Shown one piece after another: positions 35,061-40,828 of a DNA stretch of 64,000 bases. Source of the stretch: Paludibacter jiangxiensis (lineage in GTDB: Bacteria > Bacteroidota > Bacteroidia > Bacteroidales > Paludibacteraceae). A program made the position numbers and the translations under genes. The stretch is from NCBI RefSeq assembly GCF_001618385.1, contig NZ_BDCR01000004.1, positions 62,001-126,000 of the forward strand, read 5' to 3'. Numbering within the stretch: the stretch's first letter is position 1; every line of letters starts with the position of its first letter. A model generated the notes under the pieces. The model saw only the letters and a program-made list of their open reading frames with translations. It was not told the DNA's origin and did not search any database.

Positions 35061-35084
35061 GCTTTCAATAATTATGATGATCAG

Positions 35085-35285
35085 GTTTTATACCAAAGGG
35101 GCGTAGCCCTGCATTCTTGGTAGAAAATTGTAATGCCGATACCTTGAGGGGCGTAGCTCTGATTTCTTTGTCTTTTTATATTACAAGATGATATAACTCA
35201 GACGGCAGGACTACGTCCCTTTATCTCATTTTCAATGATAATTCTACCAAGACAACGAAGCTGACGCTCCTTGAAAAATTTTTCT
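35085..35285. repeat. Cluster of GGGGCGTAGCCC-type mini-hairpins
   Basis: Variants of one motif occur in both orientations: AAAGGGGCGTAGCCCTG (35095-35111), GAGGGGCGTAGCTCTG (35147-35162), and CAGGACTACGTCCCTT (35206-35221), which is the inverse of AAGGGACGTAGTCCTG. A fourth, weaker one is near 35256-35275. Each can form a short stem around GTA (GGGC/GCCC in one, GGAC/GTCC in another). Noncoding. Confidence 0.55.
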
Positions 35286-35335
35286 CATAGAATGAATTTG
35301 GCAGGTTCAATCTTAGGAGCAAACCGGATAATTAT

Positions 35336-35622
35336 ATAAGGGGCTTAAGCATTCTATTTTGCTCCGGCTCTCACTTAAACGGACTTTTCAAGGAGATGCC
35401 AGCTTCGCTAAAAAAAATGGCGTTCGTTAAGCTAAATTGTCCAAACTTGCTCCTTCCTTTCGTCAGGAGCTTCAAATAATGAATAATTTTACGCTTGCCT
35501 CTCTTGTTTTTTAGCTTGTGCTGACCGTTGGTTGACTCTCCGGCCAATGCCGTTCCTAATCTGACGTAGCATTTTACAAATTAAGAGTTCATTCTTTGTC
35601 AAATCCATAAATGCGTAATCCC
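35336..35622. repeat. Structured dispersed repeat R1, copy 4 (inverted, degenerate)
   Basis: Relative to copies 1-3 this one is inverted. It keeps ATAAGGGGCTT at its left, the GCTAAATTGTCC...GGAGCTTCAAA hairpin region, CCGTTCCTAATCTGACGTAGCAT and the terminal TAAATGCGTAATCCC (35608-35622), which here lies beyond the CTACGTCAG side and so reveals the second inverted end of the family. The outer stem has lost two pairs, the GGGGC-GGAA hairpin is gone, and the ORF-like frame has three stops. It ends 43 bp before the argS -7 box. Confidence 0.7.
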
Positions 35623-35665
35623 AGTCTAAAACCACGATCGATTACTCAATGTTAATTGTTTTTCG

Positions 35666-35674
35666 TACCTTTGC
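35666..35674 (+). promoter_or_regulatory. -7 box TACCTTTGC for argS
   Basis: TACCTTTGC fits TAnnTTTG and lies 21 bp upstream of the argS start; the leader would be about 15 nt. Confidence 0.6.
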
Positions 35675-35695
35675 AACCCGAAAAAATATCCGAAA

Positions 35696-37489
35696 ATGAG
35701 CATTGAAGCAAAAATCACACAGGCGGTTATCACAGCCGTAAAAGAATTGTACGGAGCCGACACCGATGCAAAAACGGTTCAGTTACAGAAAACAAAAAAA
35801 GAGTTTGAGGGAGACCTCACGGTAGTTGTTTTTCCGTTTGCCAAGGCAGCACGCAAAGGCCCGGAGCAGGCAGCTAACGAAATAGGCGAATACCTCAAAG
35901 CTAACGAGCCGCTTATTACCTCTTTCAATGTAATCAAAGGCTTTCTCAATCTCAGTATTGCTCAGAATTACTGGTTGCAGACGCTGGCGGCTATCAATGC
36001 CAACGATACTTTCGGTAGGGCAAACGCCACAGAAGAATCTCCTTTGGTGATGATCGAATATTCATCGCCAAACACCAATAAACCCCTTCACCTCGGCCAT
36101 ATCCGTAATAACCTGCTCGGTTTCAGTCTCGGCGAAATTGTAAAGGCCAACGGACAAAAACTGGTCAAGACCAACATTGTGAACGACCGCGGTATTCATA
36201 TCTGCAAGTCGATGCTGGCATGGCAGAAGTTCGGCAACGGCGAAACACCTGCATCATCGGGTAAAAAAGGAGATCACTTGGTAGGCGATTACTACGTAAA
36301 ATTCGACCAGGAATACAAAGCCCAGATCAAAGAACTGATGGGGCAGGGACAGAGCGAAGAAGATGCCAAGCGCAATGCTCCTATGATTGTGGAAGCGCAG
36401 GAAATGCTCCGTAAATGGGAAGCCGGCGACGAAGAGGTGCGCAATCTCTGGAAAACGATGAATGGTTGGGTTTACTCGGGTTTTGATGAAACCTACAAGA
36501 AAATGGGCGTTGATTTCGACAAGATATACTATGAATCGCAGACTTACCTCGAAGGAAAATCGAAGGTGGAAGAAGGACTTGCAAAAGGCGTATTCTATCG
36601 CCGCGAGGATGGTTCGGTTTGGGCTGATCTTACCAATGACGGTCTGGACGAAAAACTGCTGCTTCGTGCCGACGGAACTTCCGTTTACATGACACAGGAT
36701 ATCGGTACCGCCAAGCTTCGTTTTGACGATTTTCCTATCGATAAAATGGTCTATGTAGTGGGTAACGAACAAAATTACCACTTTCAGGTGCTCTCTATTT
36801 TGCTCGACAAACTGGGCTTCAAATGGGGCAAAGACCTCGTACACTTCTCTTACGGAATGGTAGAATTGCCCGAAGGGAAGATGAAGAGCCGCGAAGGTAC
36901 TGTGGTGGATGCCGACGACCTGATAGAAGAGATGGTGGGTACCGCCCGCGAAACTTCGCAGGAGCTGGGCAAACTGGACGGTTGTACCGAAGAGGAAGCC
37001 GAAAACATCGCCCGCATGGTGGGACTTGGTGCTTTGAAATACTTTATCCTGAAGGTGGATCCGCGCAAAAACATGACCTTCAATCCGAAAGAGTCGATAG
37101 ACTTCAATGGCAATACCGGACCGTTTATTCAATATACTCATGCCCGCATCAAATCGGTACTGCGCAAGGCAGCCGACATGCAACTTGCAGCTGTAGTAGA
37201 TGCTGATGCAGCGTTGAATCTTTCGGAAAAAGAGATTAGTCTGGTGCAGATGCTGGCCGACTTCCCCAATGTTGTGAAAGAAGCCGGAGATGAATATTCT
37301 CCTGCTGTGGTTGCCAACTACGTTTATGATCTGGCAAAGGAATACAACCAGTTCTATCACGATCATTCTATTCTGAAAGAGGAGAACGAACAGCTCCGCG
37401 CTTTCCGTCTTACTCTCTCCCGCAACATTGCCAAGGTCATCAAGACCGGCATGAGTCTGTTGGGAATCGAAGTGCCGGAAAGAATGTAA
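35696..37489 (+). CDS. argS: Arginyl-tRNA synthetase
   Basis: The 597-residue protein is a class I synthetase: N-terminal additional domain (residues 1-~110), HIGH-type motif SSPNTNKPLHLGHIRNNLLG near 122, and KMSKS-type region GKMKSREGTVVDADDLIEEM near 395, followed by the alpha-helical DALR anticodon-binding domain (TGPFIQYTHARIKSVLRKA ... NLYDLAKEYNQFYHDHSIL-like, RLTLSRNIAKVIKTGMSLLGIEVPERM). It charges tRNA-Arg in the cytosol. It is preceded by a good -7 box and followed by a terminator. A 415-codon frame on the opposite strand is a shadow. Confidence 0.98.
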   Translation: MSIEAKITQAVITAVKELYGADTDAKTVQLQKTKKEFEGDLTVVVFPFAKAARKGPEQAANEIGEYLKANEPLITSFNVIKGFLNLSIAQNYWLQTLAAINANDTFGRANATEESPLVMIEYSSPNTNKPLHLGHIRNNLLGFSLGEIVKANGQKLVKTNIVNDRGIHICKSMLAWQKFGNGETPASSGKKGDHLVGDYYVKFDQEYKAQIKELMGQGQSEEDAKRNAPMIVEAQEMLRKWEAGDEEVRNLWKTMNGWVYSGFDETYKKMGVDFDKIYYESQTYLEGKSKVEEGLAKGVFYRREDGSVWADLTNDGLDEKLLLRADGTSVYMTQDIGTAKLRFDDFPIDKMVYVVGNEQNYHFQVLSILLDKLGFKWGKDLVHFSYGMVELPEGKMKSREGTVVDADDLIEEMVGTARETSQELGKLDGCTEEEAENIARMVGLGALKYFILKVDPRKNMTFNPKESIDFNGNTGPFIQYTHARIKSVLRKAADMQLAAVVDADAALNLSEKEISLVQMLADFPNVVKEAGDEYSPAVVANYVYDLAKEYNQFYHDHSILKEENEQLRAFRLTLSRNIAKVIKTGMSLLGIEVPERM

Positions 37490-37520
37490 AGCAATGGACA
37501 ATTAAACTGCCCCGATATAC

Positions 37521-37553
37521 AAACCGCGTCATGTTGAAAAACAGGCGCGGTTT
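37521..37553 (+). terminator. Terminator of argS
   Basis: AAACCGCG / CGCGGTTT (8 bp, 17-nt loop) followed by TAGTGTTTTTTG, 30 bp after the argS stop. Confidence 0.75.
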
Positions 37554-37653
37554 TAGTGTTTTTTGTGGTTCAATCTGCCGATATTTTTATGAACTTTGTA
37601 GAGCTGTCGGTACACGATAGTGCAACTTTCATTACATGAAGAAAGGATTTAGT

Positions 37654-38409
37654 ATGAACAAATTGGTAAAAAAACTGGCATATATCACAGGCGCATTTTT
37701 GCTCCTTGTTATCGTACTTGGGTTGATATATTTCTTTAAGTTCAGGTCTGAAACACAAAAAATGAGCCCTTGTCCTACTCAGGAACTGGCAAGCGGACTG
37801 TATTCCATCAACGACTCTTTTGTCAATATGTATCTGGTGAAAGATGGCGATAATTATATTGCCATTGATGCCGGAAATGATGCAGTGGCTATTGAAAAAG
37901 GTCTGAAACAATTACAGATAGATCCTTCCAGAGTTACGACAGTTTTGCTGACTCACTCAGATGCAGATCATACAGCTGCGTTGAAACTCTTCAGGAATGC
38001 CGAACTGCGTTTTTCGAAAGAAGAAGAACAGATGATTAATGGTAAGACTGCCAGAGCGGCAGGAATGCACAACAGCATTGACCGAAAACAGTACAAGCTG
38101 ATAAATGATGGCGAAACATTTGTGGTTGGTACTACCAGTGTCAGAGGCATTCTCACACCCGGACATACACCCGGTTCGATGTGTTACCTTGTCAATAACC
38201 GGTGGTTGTTTACCGGCGATGCGTTAGGTCTCAAACATGGGAAAATAGTTCCGTTCAACGACTTCTTCAATATGAACACCGCTCAGGCCGTCAAGTCCAT
38301 CTCCAATGTAACGTTACTTCGCAGGGTGGAACTGCTTCTGACGGGACACTACGGATGCAGCGATAAGTTTGATAAAATTGCTGCCGAATGGGATAAAGAG
38401 AAGCGGTAG
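37654..38409 (+). CDS. Membrane-anchored MBL-fold metallohydrolase
   Basis: From the ATG at 37654 (preceded by AAGAAAGGA at good spacing; an in-frame ATG at 37636 is the alternative) the protein is about 251 residues. It has a membrane anchor (LAYITGAFLLLVIVLGLIYFF) and a metallo-beta-lactamase fold: NMYLVKDGDNYIAIDAGND, VLLTHSDADHTAALKLF, GILTPGHTPGSMCYLVNNRWLFTGDAL and LLTGHYG. The metal motif is HSDADH, with Asp where the usual HxHxDH has His, a variant also known in other members. The substrate is unknown. It is probably extracytoplasmic. Confidence 0.88.
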   Translation: MNKLVKKLAYITGAFLLLVIVLGLIYFFKFRSETQKMSPCPTQELASGLYSINDSFVNMYLVKDGDNYIAIDAGNDAVAIEKGLKQLQIDPSRVTTVLLTHSDADHTAALKLFRNAELRFSKEEEQMINGKTARAAGMHNSIDRKQYKLINDGETFVVGTTSVRGILTPGHTPGSMCYLVNNRWLFTGDALGLKHGKIVPFNDFFNMNTAQAVKSISNVTLLRRVELLLTGHYGCSDKFDKIAAEWDKEKR

Positions 38410-38413
38410 CCTC

Positions 38414-38779
38414 TTAATTTACAGGAGCTATAAAAGCATCTTCAATATGTTCGATGCGATAACCGTTGGGAGAGGGTAGTGCGGCTATCACATCAAAGCG
38501 AGTCGGCGTGTCGATGGCATACTGTTGAATATAAGCATCGGTAGCCATTACGATCCGACGAATCTTGGCAGCGGTAATTGCATCAGCCGGATGCTCGAAT
38601 GTCTCCGTTGAGCGAGATTTGACTTCAACAACCACCAACCAGCCATCCTTTTCGGCCACAATGTCCAGTTCCAGTTTTTCGGCAAACCAGTTGCGATGGC
38701 GAATAGTATAGCCATGTTTTATCAAATAATTGGCCGAGGCTTCTTCGCCTTCCTTGCCCAGTTCGTTGTGTTGTGCCAT
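38414..38779 (-). CDS. yraN: YraN family (UPF0102) endonuclease-like protein
   Basis: The 121-residue protein has the full UPF0102 pattern: MAQHNELGKEGEEASANYLIKHGYTIRHRNWFAEKLELDIVAEKDGWLVVVEVKSRS (nuclease core E...D...ExK, where D is in ELDIVA and EVK is the ExK), then DAITAAKIRRIVMATDAYIQQY and TRFDVIAAL. The fold is related to Holliday-junction resolvases and restriction nucleases; the cellular role is unsettled. It overlaps no neighbour and converges on the MBL gene with a 4-bp gap. Confidence 0.95.
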   Translation of the reverse strand: MAQHNELGKEGEEASANYLIKHGYTIRHRNWFAEKLELDIVAEKDGWLVVVEVKSRSTETFEHPADAITAAKIRRIVMATDAYIQQYAIDTPTRFDVIAALPSPNGYRIEHIEDAFIAPVN

Positions 38780-38818
38780 GGTGTTGTTAGTAAATAGAAA
38801 TTAGTCGACAGTCTCGAT

Positions 38819-39466
38819 TTATACGGTCTTAACCGTATTCAGTACGGTTTCGAAAAGCGGTCTCAAATCTTCGCGGGGTTGCACCAGATATGTTTGGAAT
38901 CCCATTTCAGATGCAACCTCAATGTTCTTCTCTCCATCGTCCAAAAACAGGCATTCTTCCGGCTTGAATCCCGAATCTTTGAGTATGTATTCAAAAATTT
39001 CAGGGTCGGGTTTGGCCATGTGAATTTCGTTGGAAAAATAGCACTTGTCGAAATAATCATATCTGGAATGCCCGTCAATATCGAAATTCCTGTTCATACT
39101 GTAATTGACATGAACCACATTGGTGTTACTCAGCATAAAGACCTTAAAATGTTTCCGTAAAGCAAGTAATAAATGCTTTTTTTCTTCCGGCACATTCAAT
39201 AGAAACGAGGCCCAGGCATCACGAATTTGCTCATCGGTAACCGGATATTTGGAAGCCGCCCGGATCTCATCATAGAATTCTTGTTCGGTAGCCAACCCTT
39301 TTTCGAAACGCAGAAAGATGCCCGATTGCCGGTAGTTGCTCACCATTTCGGAAAAATCGCAGCCGGTGATTTTATATAAATTGTCGAGACAAAGTTGTTT
39401 ATCCAGATTAATCAGCACTCCGCCGAAATCAAAAAAGAGTGCTTTGATGCTTGAAAAGTCGATCAT
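38819..39466 (-). CDS. HAD superfamily hydrolase (subfamily IA)
   Basis: With the start at the ATG complementary to 39464-39466, the protein is 215 residues beginning MIDFSSIKALFFDFGGVLINLD, the HAD motif I (DFGGV variant of DxDxT, with the second Asp replaced as in other IA members). Motif II is VFMLSNTN, the motif III Lys lies in EIHMAKPDPEIFEYIL, and motif IV is ECLFLDDGEKNIEVA. The upstream 32 codons overlap the promoter and are rejected. It is probably a phosphatase acting on a small sugar phosphate or nucleotide. Confidence 0.9.
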   Translation of the reverse strand: MIDFSSIKALFFDFGGVLINLDKQLCLDNLYKITGCDFSEMVSNYRQSGIFLRFEKGLATEQEFYDEIRAASKYPVTDEQIRDAWASFLLNVPEEKKHLLLALRKHFKVFMLSNTNVVHVNYSMNRNFDIDGHSRYDYFDKCYFSNEIHMAKPDPEIFEYILKDSGFKPEECLFLDDGEKNIEVASEMGFQTYLVQPREDLRPLFETVLNTVKTV

Positions 39467-39491
39467 TCCCTTAAAATTTTTACTATTACCT

Positions 39492-39524
39492 ATTGCGGAA
39501 ATCCACGAAAAAGAATATCTTTGC
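39492..39524 (+). promoter_or_regulatory. Promoter of tRNA(CAU)
   Basis: TTG at 39492-39494 and TATCTTTGC at 39516-39524 are about 21 bp apart, a good TTTG-N19-TAnnTTTG-like promoter. The predicted transcript starts near 39530, some 33 nt before the tRNA. Confidence 0.6.
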
Positions 39525-39533
39525 ATCCGCTTT

Positions 39534-39542
39534 GCAAAGGTA
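39534..39542 (-). promoter_or_regulatory. -7 box TACCTTTGC for the HAD gene
   Basis: Minus-strand TACCTTTGC lies between the tRNA -7 box and the tRNA, so the two divergent transcripts overlap head to head; it supports the HAD start at 39466. Confidence 0.5.
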
Positions 39543-39562
39543 ACAAAACTTTCGCAAAACAT

Positions 39563-39637
39563 GGGCCTATAGCTCAGTTGGTTAGTAGCACCTGACTCAT
39601 AATCAGGGGGTCACAGGTTCAAGCCCTGTTGGGCCCA
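39563..39637 (+). tRNA. tRNA with anticodon CAU (Met, or Ile2 if lysidine-modified)
   Basis: The cloverleaf can be drawn by hand: acceptor GGGCCTA / TGGGCCC (one G-T pair), D-arm GCTC...AGC, anticodon stem CCTGA / TCAGG with loop CTCATAA (anticodon CAT at 39598-39600), variable loop, T-stem ACAGG / CCTGT with loop TTCAAGC, and discriminator A at 39637. CCA is not encoded. Oddity: the D-arm reads GGTTAGTAGCA where GGTTAGAGCA would give a full fourth pair; an extra T seems inserted, leaving three D-stem pairs. The partial copy at 39964-40038 has the same insertion. Elongator Met versus Ile(k2C) cannot be decided by eye. Confidence 0.9.
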
Positions 39638-39649
39638 CCCCTTAAAACG

Positions 39650-39683
39650 AAGGACTTACGAGATAAATCGCAAGTCCTTTTTT
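39650..39683 (+). terminator. Terminator of tRNA(CAU)
   Basis: AGGACTTACGA / TCGCAAGTCCT with one A-C mismatch and a run of six T. It is duplicated exactly at 40051-40085 as part of the direct repeat around the GIY-YIG gene. Confidence 0.85.
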
Positions 39684-39695
39684 ATTTCATACCCT

Positions 39696-39983
39696 ATGTG
39701 TGGATGCTATGTTATTTTCAGTAAAAAACTTAACCGATTCTATGTCGGAGCCACTCAGGATGACCTTTCTACAAGAATAGAACATCATAACCAAGCGATG
39801 TACGACAAGAATAGGTTTACGGCATTGGCAAATGATTGGGAACTCTTTCTGTTTATCCCCGCCAATGGCTATCCGCATGCCATTCGGATGGAAAGAAAAA
39901 TCAAAGCCATGAAGTCTTCCGTATACATCCGTAATCTATGCAAGTATCCGGAACTTCTTCAAAAGTTGGTTAGTAGCACCTGA
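39696..39983 (+). CDS. GIY-YIG family nuclease in a tRNA-associated element
   Basis: The 95-residue protein is a single GIY-YIG domain: GCYVIFSKKLNRFYVGATQDDLSTRIEHHNQAMYD, with GCY...YVG in place of GIY...YIG, the catalytic Arg in LSTRIEHHN, and the metal-binding Glu in HAIRMERKIKAMKSSVYIRNL. It resembles the single-domain UPF0213/YhbQ-like group. The gene starts 12 bp after the tRNA terminator, without its own promoter box. Its last six codons (KLVSST) and stop codon lie inside a duplicated piece of the tRNA gene (39964-40038). It therefore looks like the cargo of a small element that inserted into, and rebuilt, the tRNA locus. No target or activity is shown. Confidence 0.88.
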   Translation: MCGCYVIFSKKLNRFYVGATQDDLSTRIEHHNQAMYDKNRFTALANDWELFLFIPANGYPHAIRMERKIKAMKSSVYIRNLCKYPELLQKLVSST

Positions 39984-40038
39984 CTCCCCCGATAGCTATC
40001 GGGATAGGGGGTCACAGGTTCAAGCCCTGTTGGGCCCA
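39964..40038 (+). pseudogene. Truncated tRNA(CAU) copy with replaced anticodon loop
   Basis: The segment carries D-loop to discriminator of the upstream tRNA but no acceptor 5' strand. Its anticodon loop and half the anticodon stem are replaced by a palindrome at 39988-40003. It cannot form a functional tRNA. It carries the same D-arm T insertion as the intact gene. Confidence 0.85.
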
Positions 40039-40050
40039 CCCCTTAAAACG

Positions 40051-40085
40051 AAGGACTTACGAGATAAATCGCAAGTCCTTTTTTT
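40051..40085 (+). terminator. Second copy of the tRNA terminator
   Basis: Exact duplicate of the hairpin at 39650-39683 with a run of seven T; it would end the nuclease transcript. Confidence 0.8.
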
Positions 40086-40099
40086 GTGCAATATTTGCT

Positions 40100-40603
40100 C
40101 TAAACGAACTCTTTTTTCAATTGTTCTACCCAATTTCGTATTCGATCATCGGTCTTGTCCGACTGGTTATCCACATCAAGTGCCAATCCTAAGAAGTTGT
40201 TATCTCTGATTGCCTGTGATTGCTGGAAGTGATAACCCTCAGACGAGGTCTGCCCTGCCAACTCGGCTCCCTGGACTTCAACCACTTTTGCCAATAAACC
40301 GATGGCATCAACAAAATTGTCGGGATAATTTTGCTGATCGCCCAGTCCAAAAATTGCCACTTTTTTCTTGTGGAGATTCAATGTCTTCAATTCCGGAACG
40401 ATTTCATCCCAATGAGCGGGCAATTCACCGTCAAACCAGGTAGAAACGCCCATAATAAGGTTATCATACGCCTCAAAATCGACTCCTCGTGCGGTTTCGA
40501 CGGGAATCCGGTCAATTTGCGAATCGCCAAATGCCTCCTGTATTTTTGCAATAATAGCAGCAGTCGCTATACCTGCTCCATAAAACAAGCCTATCTTTTT
40601 CAT
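40100..40603 (-). CDS. fldA: Flavodoxin (long-chain type) with altered phosphate loop
   Basis: The 167-residue protein matches long-chain flavodoxin in most parts: YDNLIMGVSTWFDGELPAHWDEIVPELKTLNLHKKKVAIFGLGDQQNYPDNFVDAIGLLAKVVE, including the aromatic loop around Trp and the GLGDQ segment that contacts FMN, and the long-chain insertion near residues 120-145. The N-terminal loop reads FYGAGIATAAIIAKI where flavodoxins have (S/T)xTGxT for the FMN phosphate. All residues are clear in the sequence, so this is a real difference or an assembly error. A low-potential electron carrier role is expected if FMN is bound. It stands alone next to MITE-like copy 2. Confidence 0.88.
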   Translation of the reverse strand: MKKIGLFYGAGIATAAIIAKIQEAFGDSQIDRIPVETARGVDFEAYDNLIMGVSTWFDGELPAHWDEIVPELKTLNLHKKKVAIFGLGDQQNYPDNFVDAIGLLAKVVEVQGAELAGQTSSEGYHFQQSQAIRDNNFLGLALDVDNQSDKTDDRIRNWVEQLKKEFV

Positions 40604-40620
40604 ACTATATTAATTTTTAT

Positions 40621-40811
40621 GAGTATCTGATATGTCACTTAATTGAGTTTTATATCGTCTGAATTGAAAATCGACGTAGTCAAAGGCATTACTTTTAGTA
40701 TAGTCCGACCTTTCAGGTCGTGTGGGTAGAAGCTCTGCCAACACGCAGGTCACAGACCTGCGGTTATGAAAATGGGGCTTTTCAAGCCATTAGGCAAAAT
40801 ATCAGATACTT
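40621..40811. repeat. TIR-bounded hairpin-rich repeat (MITE-like), copy 2
   Basis: It is bounded by GAGTATCTGATAT (40621-40633) and ATATCAGATACT (40799-40810) and is inverted relative to copy 1. It shares the palindromes CGCAGGTCTGTGACCTGCG and CGACCTGAAAGGTCG, the segment ACTTTTAGTATAGTCCGACC and the inner ends. About 45 bp present in copy 1 (near 2215-2265) are missing. It occupies nearly all of the space between flavodoxin start and E1 stop. Confidence 0.75.
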
Positions 40812-40828
40812 ATATTATTTTTTACGGT

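Larger units (their letters stand above)
39576..40085 (+). mobile_element. Candidate 388-bp GIY-YIG/tRNA element between direct repeats
   Basis: Two direct-repeat blocks bound the unit. Block 1 is AGTTGGTTAGTAGCACCTGACTC at 39576-39598 and 39964-39986 (23 bp, exact). Block 2 runs from AGGGGGTCACAGG to the T-run of the terminator at 39605-39682 and 40006-40083 (78 bp, exact). The offset of block 1 is 388 bp. The six bases ATAATC of the intact anticodon arm are replaced in the second copy by 19 bp holding the palindrome CCCGATAGCTATCGGG. The layout is tRNA - terminator - nuclease - 3' part of tRNA - terminator, as expected if an element carrying a tRNA 3' segment inserted and restored the gene. 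Confidence 0.65.

Noticed and set aside
33376-35085. Cobalamin riboswitch for cbiA
   Set aside because: No B12-box-like sequence was found upstream of cbiA on the minus strand; the upstream DNA is repeat sequence.
36254-37501. 415-codon open frame on the minus strand opposite argS
   Set aside because: It lies wholly antisense to a certain argS gene, has no family motif, and its length follows from the codon bias of argS.
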